Shown one piece after another: positions 1 to 6,060 of a DNA stretch of 8,406 bases. The notes beneath the pieces are model-generated. The model was given only the letters and a program-made list of their open reading frames with translations, did not search any database and was not told the origin of the DNA. Source of the DNA: Gammaproteobacteria bacterium CG22_combo_CG10-13_8_21_14_all_40_8 (GTDB lineage Bacteria; Pseudomonadota; Gammaproteobacteria; Enterobacterales; GCA-002770795); assembly GCA_002770795.1 (NCBI GenBank), contig PCTP01000225.1:926-9331 (forward strand), given 5' to 3'. Made by a program: the position numbers and the translations under genes. Each line of letters starts with the position of its first letter. Within the stretch, counting starts at the first letter, position 1.

Positions 1-2
1 AT

Positions 3-929
3 AAAAACTGGAAGTTTGCCATAGGGTCTGCAGGTACTTTTAAAGCACTTGAAAACATATTGAAAGAGAACCAACTCACTTCAGAAGGTATTAACCCTTC
101 AGGTTTAAAGGCGCTGAAAAAGTTGTTGTTACAATACACACATATGGATCAGATTGAACTAGCAGGGCTTAAACCCTCCAGACAAAAAAGTATTTTACCC
201 GGGCTCGCTATCGCTCTCGCCATTTTTGAAGCCATGGAAATCAAGGATATGCAAATCTCTAGAGGTGGTTTACGAGAAGGGATTCTGTATGATTTATTAG
301 GTCGCGTTCATAATGAAGATGTGCGAGCAAGAAGCGTTACCGCTATTCGTAAAAGATATCAGAGTAATTCTCATCATCCAAGAATTATGAGTAAAACAGC
401 TGAGAAACTGCTTAAAAAACTACATTGTGAACAAGATATGCAGCTTGAGCTCAGCAGTCAACAACTTGTCCATTGGGCTTCCCAAACTTGTCAGATTGGA
501 TTGGCCATTAACCATAGTCAATATCATATTCATAGTGCCTATCTACTGGAACATAGTGAATTGAATGGATTTTCACTCAAAGATCATAAGTTATTGGCTG
601 TAATCGTTGCCAATCATAGAAGAAAGTTAAACCTACAACTTGTAGAGAACCTACCTTATTCTGAATCACAAAAGCGTCAAGTAATGGCTGTGATAGTTAT
701 TGTTAGACTGGCACATATTTTGGTTCAAGCAGGTCAAATTGAGTCCCTTAAAAACATCAGTTTGCAGATAACTTCATCTGAAATCAAGTTATCTGGCACA
801 ATGAAATGGCTTAAAAAAAGACCCTTAATACATCATGCTTTGCTATTAGAAAAACAATATTGGGAAATAACTAAGATTAGCTTTATACTGAATTTCGCTA
901 CTAAATCCAACATCGCTGTGGCTCAGTAA
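3..929 (+). CDS. ppx: Exopolyphosphatase, Ppx/GppA family (3' part only)
   Basis: The reading frame is already open at the left edge, so this is the C-terminal 308 residues of a protein whose N-terminal actin-like domain lies outside. The family removes terminal phosphate from long polyphosphate chains (Ppx) or from pppGpp (GppA) in the cytoplasm. What is visible: a GSAGTFKAL stretch at the extreme left, equivalent to the glycine-rich phosphate loop of the family; LREGILYDLLGR, the conserved REG segment; then the helical HD-like C-terminal domain with GLAINHS, HSAYLLEHSELNGF and NHRRK. By comparison with E. coli Ppx (from memory, about 513 residues) the missing part is roughly 200 residues. 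The Ppx-like C-terminal extension after NHRRK favours Ppx over GppA. An internal TTG at 60 is not a real start, because conserved family sequence continues upstream of it. Odd point: where I recall LHEVG in E. coli Ppx, this protein has TCQIG (nt 486-500). Assignment to the family is sure; Ppx versus GppA is likely, not proven. Confidence 0.9.
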   Translation, partial: KNWKFAIGSAGTFKALENILKENQLTSEGINPSGLKALKKLLLQYTHMDQIELAGLKPSRQKSILPGLAIALAIFEAMEIKDMQISRGGLREGILYDLLGRVHNEDVRARSVTAIRKRYQSNSHHPRIMSKTAEKLLKKLHCEQDMQLELSSQQLVHWASQTCQIGLAINHSQYHIHSAYLLEHSELNGFSLKDHKLLAVIVANHRRKLNLQLVENLPYSESQKRQVMAVIVIVRLAHILVQAGQIESLKNISLQITSSEIKLSGTMKWLKKRPLIHHALLLEKQYWEITKISFILNFATKSNIAVAQ

Positions 930-1068
930 AAAATGAATACTTACTGAAACTGGATTGGCATCGACGCAACGACAAAGGGCGCTAAATTTTGGAAAGATGC
1001 AGAAGCAAAAGGAGGATGTGCATTCGTATTGCTCACAGGATACCAATAAATGGCTTAACATAGTATGA

Positions 1069-1099
1069 TAGGAGGGATGTCTAATTACTAACCCTCCTA
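1069..1099 (+). promoter_or_regulatory. Inverted repeat sequestering a Shine-Dalgarno ahead of queG
   Basis: TAGGAGGG (1069-1076) and CCCTCCTA (1092-1099) are perfect 8-bp complements separated by 15 nt, and the right arm abuts the queG ATG at 1100. The left arm contains AGGAGG, a full Shine-Dalgarno; the right arm is anti-Shine-Dalgarno-like. A four-codon frame, ATG to TAA (1077-1091, MSNY), lies in the loop directly after the left arm. There is no T tract after the stem, so it is not an intrinsic terminator. The structure is seen directly; a role in controlling queG translation is inference. Confidence 0.5.
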
Positions 1100-2242
1100 A
1101 TGAACTCTATCCAAAAAAAACCATCTCAACACCTCTCTGATTTCGAACAATTGGCTTCCGATATCAAAAAATGGGGACAGGTTCTAGGGTTTCAGCAACT
1201 AGGTATTTGTGATGTTGAACTGAGTGAGCATGAGCCCTTATTGCAAACTTGGTTGAATAATGGCATGCATGGTGAAATGGAATATATGGAAAGACACGGT
1301 ATGATGCGTTGTCGTCCATCCGAATTAGTGCCAAATACTATTCGCGTGATTTGTGCCAGAATGGATTATTTACCTGCGGATGCTAAATTTTCTCAGATCT
1401 TGGCGGATGATAAAAAAGCTTTTATTTCTCGTTATGCCTTGGGAAGAGATTACCACAAGTTATTGAGGAAAAAACTGCAACTTTTAGCGACTCAGATAGC
1501 GGATAGAGTAGGGGAGTTTGGTTATCGAGTATTCGTCGATAGTGCCCCCGTATTGGAACGGCCTTTAGCCACAAAAGCAGGATTAGGTTTTACAGGCAAA
1601 CATACTTTGCTGATCAATAAACAAGCCGGTTCTTGGTTCTTTTTGGGAGAAATATTTACAGATCTACCCTTACCTACAGATGGAGCGATTGATGAAGGTT
1701 GTGGTGAATGCTCTGCTTGTATCCATATTTGTCCCACTCAAGCGATTGTCGCCCCCTATGTGATTGATGCAAGACGTTGTATTTCTTATTTAACCATCGA
1801 ATTAAAAGGCAGTATACCTGAAGAGTTTAGGTCACTTCTGGGAAACAGGATTTATGGTTGTGATGATTGCCAATTGACTTGTCCATGGAATCGTTTTGCT
1901 TCATTAAGTCTTGAGGATGATTTTAAACCGCGCAATGATTTTGCTGATATTGAGTTATTAGAACTGTTTCAATGGACAGAGAGCGGGTTCTTGCGAAGAA
2001 CGGAAGGATCTCCAATACGAAGGATTGGATATGAAAGTTGGCAACGAAATATTGCCGTAGCATTGGGCAATGCTACTTATGCAGAAACAATCGTTGCGGC
2101 TCTCCATAAAAAGTTGCATCAAGCTTCAGAACTCGTTTCAGAACATATTCATTGGGCAATTGCAGAACAAAAAGCAAAAAAAACCAAACAACCACAGAAA
2201 TTAATTCAAGTGATTCAAAAAATGTTACCTAGAGATGCATAA
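1100..2242 (+). CDS. queG: Epoxyqueuosine reductase QueG
   Basis: Cobalamin- and Fe-S-dependent cytoplasmic enzyme that reduces epoxyqueuosine to queuosine at the wobble position of tRNAs with GUN anticodons, the last step of queuosine synthesis. The 380 residues match the usual length (E. coli about 379) and the family is recognisable throughout: GFQQLGICD near 30-38, HGEMEYM near 57-63, SRYALGRDYHK at 110-120, FVDSAPVLERPLA at 145-157 (D147 corresponds to the aspartate proposed as proton donor) and GLGFTGKHTLL. The ferredoxin-like segment supplies eight cysteines for two [4Fe-4S] clusters: C201, C204, C207, C211, then C227, C254, C257, C261 (CGECSACIHICP and CDDCQLTCPWN). A PBS-lyase HEAT-like C-terminal part (RRIGYESWQRNIAVALGN) follows, ending in LPRDA. 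The ATG at 1100 is chosen because family similarity starts soon after it and a stop in frame lies at 1082. No standard Shine-Dalgarno sits 5-10 nt upstream; the only one is inside the adjoining hairpin. Confidence 0.97.
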   Translation: MNSIQKKPSQHLSDFEQLASDIKKWGQVLGFQQLGICDVELSEHEPLLQTWLNNGMHGEMEYMERHGMMRCRPSELVPNTIRVICARMDYLPADAKFSQILADDKKAFISRYALGRDYHKLLRKKLQLLATQIADRVGEFGYRVFVDSAPVLERPLATKAGLGFTGKHTLLINKQAGSWFFLGEIFTDLPLPTDGAIDEGCGECSACIHICPTQAIVAPYVIDARRCISYLTIELKGSIPEEFRSLLGNRIYGCDDCQLTCPWNRFASLSLEDDFKPRNDFADIELLELFQWTESGFLRRTEGSPIRRIGYESWQRNIAVALGNATYAETIVAALHKKLHQASELVSEHIHWAIAEQKAKKTKQPQKLIQVIQKMLPRDA

Positions 2243-2299
2243 CTGAAGTCAATCATTCTTGAGTTTTAATGAAATCATACTGAATATAGGATTGAACAA

Positions 2300-3259
2300 A
2301 TGACAAACTTTGACGTTTTTAACGGAGATGCAGATGGTATTTGCTCATTAGTGCAACTGCGTTTAGCAGAACCAAAATCCTCTGTTTTGGTCACTGGTGT
2401 TAAACGTGACATTGAGTTATTACAACGGGTTGAAGCTCAATCTGGTGATCAAGTGGTGGTATTAGATATTTCTATGGATAAAAATATGACTGCTCTGATG
2501 GAGCTTTTGGATAAAGAGGTGAATGTAGTTTATGCAGATCATCACCAATCTGGCATTATACCCAATCATAAAAACCTTCAAGCCTATATTGATACTTCAG
2601 CCAACACTTGCACCGCTTTGATTGTTAATCAATCTCTTAACAATCAATATGCCGAATGGGCGGTGACCGCAGCTTTTGGTGATAATTTATTTGAATCAGC
2701 CTATCAGCTTGCAACAAAGATCGGTTTGGATGAAGTGGATACCGATCGCTTAAAAACTTTAGGGACTTATTTGAATTACAACGGTTATGGTGCCAGTTTA
2801 GACGATTTGTTAATTCACCCAGCACTGCTTTATCAACATCTTGTGAAATACGCTTCGCCTCTGGCTTTTTTAGAAGATACAACAGCACTTTTTAGCCAAC
2901 TCGAATCAGGATTTTTGCATGATATGAATTTAGCGGCCAGTCTAAAGCCTGTTCATTGTGATGAACACACTGCAGCCTATATACTTCCTAATCAGAAATG
3001 GGCTCGGCGCGTCAGTGGTGTTTATTCTAATAATCTTGCCAATAATTTCCCTGATAGGGCTCATGCTGTGCTCACAGAAAAGTTTAATAACCATTATTTA
3101 GTCAGTGTGAGAGCACCGTTGAATAACAAACAGGGGGCGGATGAGTTAGTCTCTAAATTTGCCACAGGAGGAGGACGTAAGGCTGCGGCAGGCATTAATG
3201 AACTTCCTAAAACTCAATTATCTGAATTTTTAAACCAGTTCAAGCAACAATTTTGTTAA
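2300..3259 (+). CDS. DHH/DHHA1-family phosphoesterase, substrate unassigned
   Basis: A 319-residue protein of the DHH superfamily (RecJ, NrnA, GdpP, PPX1 relatives), metal-dependent hydrolases of phosphodiester or polyphosphate bonds. Visible motifs: motif I FNGDADG at 7-13 with metal-ligand aspartates D10 and D12; motif II VVLDIS with D56; motif III YADHHQSG with D80-H81-H82; a GDN at 127-129 that fits motif IV; and a C-terminal DHHA1 domain with the glycine-rich GGGRKAAAGI at 290-299. All catalytic motifs look intact. It has no added CBS, PAS or membrane segment, so it is neither full-length RecJ nor GdpP. The FNGDADGIC start differs from the HxxPDGD type motif of NrnA, so oligoribonuclease activity should not be assumed. 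Proteins of this subfamily are, I believe, sometimes labelled acetyltransferase in databases, which the motifs do not support. The ATG at 2300 has TAGGA at 2287-2291 as its ribosome binding site. It lies 57 bases after queG on the same strand, so co-transcription is possible. Confidence 0.85.
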   Translation: MTNFDVFNGDADGICSLVQLRLAEPKSSVLVTGVKRDIELLQRVEAQSGDQVVVLDISMDKNMTALMELLDKEVNVVYADHHQSGIIPNHKNLQAYIDTSANTCTALIVNQSLNNQYAEWAVTAAFGDNLFESAYQLATKIGLDEVDTDRLKTLGTYLNYNGYGASLDDLLIHPALLYQHLVKYASPLAFLEDTTALFSQLESGFLHDMNLAASLKPVHCDEHTAAYILPNQKWARRVSGVYSNNLANNFPDRAHAVLTEKFNNHYLVSVRAPLNNKQGADELVSKFATGGGRKAAAGINELPKTQLSEFLNQFKQQFC

Positions 3260-3288
3260 AGCAATAAGGATGTCATGCATTCGCACTC

Positions 3289-3444
3289 CACTCGGTTTGG
3301 AAGAGGTCTGCACCTCTCCCAAACCAAAGTGCCTTCTTACCTGGCTTCGCCCGCTTCGCATGGCGAAGCTTCGGCTGCTGCACTATTCCGGCCTAAAGGC
3401 CGGGGTCTAAAACCTGTCCTTGCTGGAAGATGCTGCGCATCTTC
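3289..3444. repeat. GC-rich block of four tandem hairpins (REP/MITE-like or structured RNA)
   Basis: Four separate, nearly perfect hairpins follow one another. H1: GGTTTGG 3294-3300 with CCAAACC 3319-3325, continued inside by AGAGGT 3302-3307 with ACCTCT 3312-3317 around a CTGC loop, and outside by CACT 3289-3292 with AGTG 3328-3331. H2: GCTTCGCC 3344-3351 with GGCGAAGC 3362-3369. H3: CCGGCC 3388-3393 with GGCCGG 3398-3403, loop TAAA. H4: GAAGATGC 3426-3433 with GCATCTTC 3437-3444, loop TGC. CTGCAC occurs twice (3308-3313, 3378-3383). The block is clearly richer in G and C than its surroundings. No T tract follows any stem, so these are not standard intrinsic terminators. The structure is seen directly; whether it is a dispersed repeat, a non-coding RNA or an mRNA 3' protective element cannot be told from one copy. 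Confidence 0.65.
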
Positions 3445-3513
3445 TGTCGTGATTAAATAGGGAATACCCTTAAAAACTGAACGAGACATTTAGATTAATT
3501 TGAGCATTTTGCC

Positions 3514-3541
3514 CTGCAATTTGTGTTAACTGGTGTATAAT
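3514..3541 (+). promoter_or_regulatory. Probable sigma-70 promoter for the fumarase-prp cluster
   Basis: TATAAT at 3536-3541 is a perfect -10 hexamer about 66 bases upstream of the fumarase ATG. The best -35 at allowed spacing (16 nt) is CTGCAA at 3514-3519, a poor match to TTGACA. A TTGC-CCT-GCAA palindrome (3509-3519) overlaps that position. Transcription would begin near 3548, giving a leader of about 60 nt. The -10 is seen directly; promoter activity is inferred from its placement in a gene-free region ahead of a new functional cluster. Confidence 0.6.
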
Positions 3542-3559
3542 CCACAAAGTTAAAAGCTG

Positions 3560-3577
3560 GATCACAACCCTGTGATC
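3560..3577 (+). promoter_or_regulatory. Leader hairpin ahead of the fumarase ribosome binding site
   Basis: GATCACA (3560-3566) pairs perfectly with TGTGATC (3571-3577) around an ACCC loop, and two G-U pairs can extend the stem. It lies between the predicted transcription start and the ribosome binding site at 3596-3600. The half-sites are in the opposite order to a CRP site (TGTGA-N6-TCACA), so CRP binding is not implied. It could be a leader-RNA hairpin or a palindromic protein site; the sequence alone does not decide. Confidence 0.35.
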
Positions 3578-3595
3578 TGTTCATTTCTCGACTTT

Positions 3596-3600
3596 AAAGG
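3596..3600 (+). promoter_or_regulatory. Ribosome binding site that decides the fumarase start
   Basis: AAAGG lies 7 nt before the ATG at 3608. The alternative in-frame GTG at 3572 falls inside the leader hairpin and has no Shine-Dalgarno. Family members begin MTVIRQDDLI, as I recall, which matches the ATG at 3608. Confidence 0.7.
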
Positions 3601-3607
3601 TTTGCAA

Positions 3608-5107
3608 ATGACTGTAATTCGCCAAGATGATCTTATTCAAACGGTAGAACAAGCTCTTCAGTATATCTCGTATTTCCATCCCAAAGATTTTATTCATGCC
3701 CTTTCAAAAGCTTACGATAAAGAAGAAAGTTCAGCCGCCAAAGATGCAATGGCACAAATTCTTATTAATTCCAGAATGTCAGCTTTTGGACATCGCCCTG
3801 TTTGCCAAGATACAGGTATTGTGACCGTTTTCGTTAAAGTAGGTATGAAGGTTCAATTTGATTCAGATTTAACGGTTCAAGAAATGATCGATGAAGGGGT
3901 GCGCAGAGCCTACGCCAATCCAGATAATCCATTGCGTATGTCTATTGTGGCCGATCCTGCTGGAAAGCGCAAAAACACCAAAGATAATACACCAGCGGTT
4001 GTCCACATCGATATGGTGCACGGTGATAAGGTCGATATCACTGTAGCTGCCAAAGGGGGTGGTTCTGAGAATAAAGCCAAATTTGCCATGTTAAACCCCA
4101 GTGATTCTCTGGTCGATTGGGTATTGAAAACTGTGCCGCAAATGGGGGCAGGTTGGTGTCCTCCTGGTATGTTGGGTATAGGTATTGGTGGAACAGCAGA
4201 AAAAGCCATGATTCTTGCCAAGGAGTCTTTAATGGATCCTGTGAATATTCATGAAGTTGATCCAAATTCTGAAAGCACCGTTGATAAACTTCGCTTAGAA
4301 CTCTACAAAAAAGTCAATCAATTGGGCATTGGCGCTCAAGGTTTGGGTGGTTTAACTACGGTTTTAGACGTCAAAATTAAAGATTTTCCCACCCATGCGG
4401 CTTCATTGCCGGTTGCCATGATACCCAACTGCGCGGCAACGCGTCATTTACACTTCCAATTAGACGGTTCCGGCCCTGCCGAATTACCCGTGCCTGATCT
4501 GAATGATTGGCCAGAAATATCTTGGTCTGCTGGCGAAACAGCACGCAAAGTCAACTTAGATTCATTGACTCCCCAAGATATTAAAGATTGGAAACCCGGT
4601 GAAACCTTATTATTAACGGGCACCCTGCTAACAGGTCGTGATGCTGCTCATAAACGCTTAGCCAGCATGATTGAGAAGGGCGAGTCATTACCTGAAGGCG
4701 TTAGCTTTAAAGGGAAGTTTATTTATTATGTAGGCCCTGTCGATGCCGTCAGAGATGAAGTAGTTGGCCCAGCCGGCCCTACAACATCAACCCGTATGGA
4801 TAAGTTTACCGATATGATGTTGGATAAAACAGGACTACTCGGCATGATAGGCAAAGCAGAAAGAGGCGATGCAACAATAGAGTCAATCAAACGTCATGAG
4901 TCGGTCTATCTCATGGCCGTTGGTGGTGCAGCCTATTTGGTGTCAAAAGCGATTAAAAAAGCGCGCGTTGTGGCTTTCGAAGATCTTGGTATGGAAGCTA
5001 TTTACGAGTTTGTGGTGCAAGACATGCCAGTAACCGTGGCGGTTGATAGCCAAGGTATTTCTGTCCATAAAACTGGCCCAGCGGTTTGGAGAGCCAAACT
5101 GCAATAA
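3608..5107 (+). CDS. Class I (Fe-S) fumarate hydratase, fused alpha-beta form
   Basis: Iron-sulfur fumarase that interconverts fumarate and L-malate in the TCA cycle, in the cytoplasm. From the ATG at 3608 it is 499 residues, the normal length for the single-chain form that joins alpha and beta regions. The N-terminal alpha region carries GHRPVCQDTGIV, MGAGWCPPGMLGIGIGGTAEKA and MIPNCAATRHLHFQLDGSG; C66, C184 and C275 are the expected three ligands of the oxygen-labile [4Fe-4S] cluster. The C-terminal beta region has LLTGTLLTGRDAAHKR near 335-350, GPAGPTTSTRMDKF at 387-400 and GKAERGDATIESIKRH, all typical. No key residue appears missing. It has its own likely promoter upstream, and prpB follows after 68 bases on the same strand without an obvious terminator. 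Its place ahead of prpB, prpC and acnD suggests a role in returning succinate-derived carbon to oxaloacetate during propionate use (inference). I leave the symbol empty because fumA/fumB naming is uncertain here. Confidence 0.95.
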   Translation: MTVIRQDDLIQTVEQALQYISYFHPKDFIHALSKAYDKEESSAAKDAMAQILINSRMSAFGHRPVCQDTGIVTVFVKVGMKVQFDSDLTVQEMIDEGVRRAYANPDNPLRMSIVADPAGKRKNTKDNTPAVVHIDMVHGDKVDITVAAKGGGSENKAKFAMLNPSDSLVDWVLKTVPQMGAGWCPPGMLGIGIGGTAEKAMILAKESLMDPVNIHEVDPNSESTVDKLRLELYKKVNQLGIGAQGLGGLTTVLDVKIKDFPTHAASLPVAMIPNCAATRHLHFQLDGSGPAELPVPDLNDWPEISWSAGETARKVNLDSLTPQDIKDWKPGETLLLTGTLLTGRDAAHKRLASMIEKGESLPEGVSFKGKFIYYVGPVDAVRDEVVGPAGPTTSTRMDKFTDMMLDKTGLLGMIGKAERGDATIESIKRHESVYLMAVGGAAYLVSKAIKKARVVAFEDLGMEAIYEFVVQDMPVTVAVDSQGISVHKTGPAVWRAKLQ

Positions 5108-5175
5108 TAAAAAACATCAATAATTATCCTTAATATTTGATAGTATCTTATTAATTAATAAAGAAAAGGTGAATA

Positions 5176-6060
5176 ATGAGCATACCTAGCGCAGGTGCAA
5201 AATTTAGACAAGCAGTGATGGATGAGAAACCCTTGCAACTCATGGGTACCGTGACTGCCTACACAGCCAGAATGGCTCAACGAACAGGTTACAAAGCGAT
5301 TTATTTAGCGGGTAGCGGTGTTGCCGCCAATTCTTTAGGCATGCCAGATTTGGGTATTAGTGGTCTTGAAGATGTCTTAATTGATATCCGTCGTATCACC
5401 GATGTGTGCGATTTACCCTTGATAGTCGATGCAGACACAGGATTTGGCGGTGCTTTTAATATTGCGCGGACTATCCGTTTGATGACAAGAGCTGGTGCCG
5501 CAGGTTGCCATATAGAAGATCAGGTTGCAGCCAAACGTTGTGGTCATCGACCTAATAAAGAAATCGTTTCTAAAGCAGAAATGGTGGATAGAATCAAAGC
5601 AGCCGTTGATGCTAGAATCGACGATCAATTTGTGATTATGGCGCGTACCGATGCGTTGGCAGTAGAAGGCATTGATTCAGCCATTGAAAGAGCACAAGCC
5701 TGTGTTGAAGCAGGTGCCGATATGTTATTCCCTGAAGCCATTACCTCTATCGAGGAATATCAGAAATTTAGAAAAGCGGTCAACGTTCCCATTTTGGCCA
5801 ATATCACTGAATTTGGTAAAACGCCTTTGTTTTCTACTCAAGAGCTAGGTGAAGCGGGTGTCGATATTGTGCTTTATTGCTGTGGCGCATATCGTTCAAT
5901 GAACAAAGCGGCACTCGATTTCTTTGAGAGCGTAAAAACAACGGGTCATCAACGAGATATGCTACCCAAAATGCAAACGCGGGAAGAACTCTACGATTAC
6001 TTAGGTTATCACCAATACGAACAAAAATTAGATGAACTTTTTTCCAAGGAGAATAAATAA
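5176..6060 (+). CDS. prpB: 2-methylisocitrate lyase PrpB
   Basis: Mg-dependent cytoplasmic lyase of the isocitrate lyase/PEP mutase superfamily; it cleaves (2R,3S)-2-methylisocitrate to pyruvate and succinate, the last step of the methylcitrate cycle. The 294 residues equal the usual length. Visible landmarks: YLAGSGVAANSLGMPDLG at 43-60 with D58; IVDADTGFGG at 83-92 with metal-ligand D85 and D87; CHIEDQ at 111-116; and the catalytic KRCGH signature at 120-124 with C122. FPEAIT and LANITEFGKTPLF follow as in PrpB, and the short KRCGH-type active-site loop with this overall length rules out a full isocitrate lyase. The ATG at 5176 is preceded by an AAAAGGTGA ribosome binding region (5164-5172). 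The stop codon overlaps the prpC ATG by one base, so translation of the two is likely coupled. Confidence 0.96.
   Translation: MSIPSAGAKFRQAVMDEKPLQLMGTVTAYTARMAQRTGYKAIYLAGSGVAANSLGMPDLGISGLEDVLIDIRRITDVCDLPLIVDADTGFGGAFNIARTIRLMTRAGAAGCHIEDQVAAKRCGHRPNKEIVSKAEMVDRIKAAVDARIDDQFVIMARTDALAVEGIDSAIERAQACVEAGADMLFPEAITSIEEYQKFRKAVNVPILANITEFGKTPLFSTQELGEAGVDIVLYCCGAYRSMNKAALDFFESVKTTGHQRDMLPKMQTREELYDYLGYHQYEQKLDELFSKENK

Noticed and set aside
846..1061. Antisense open frames such as 846-1061, 1522-1737, 3910-4221 and 5834-6124 on the - strand, and 7623-7868 on the + strand
   Set aside because: Apart from the first, which covers the ppx end and the gap, they lie over well-supported genes in other frames; none shows a recognisable domain.
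1069..1099. Intrinsic terminator before queG
   Set aside because: The stem is not followed by a T tract and its right arm touches the queG start codon.
2259..2290. Promoter ahead of the DHH gene (TTGAGT at 2259)
   Set aside because: No convincing -10 hexamer at allowed spacing; co-transcription with queG is as likely.
3275..3460. A 61-residue protein gene in the DHH-fumarase gap
   Set aside because: It is translated hairpin sequence with no recognisable domain, and a second frame is also open there; not listed as a CDS.
3560..3586. CRP/FNR-type operator at TCACA-N4-TGTGA
   Set aside because: The half-sites are in reverse order and wrongly spaced relative to TGTGA-N6-TCACA.
3572..3607. In-frame GTG at 3572 as the fumarase start
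   Set aside because: It lies inside a palindrome, has no ribosome binding site, and adds 12 residues not found at the family N-terminus; the ATG at 3608 has AAAGG at good spacing.
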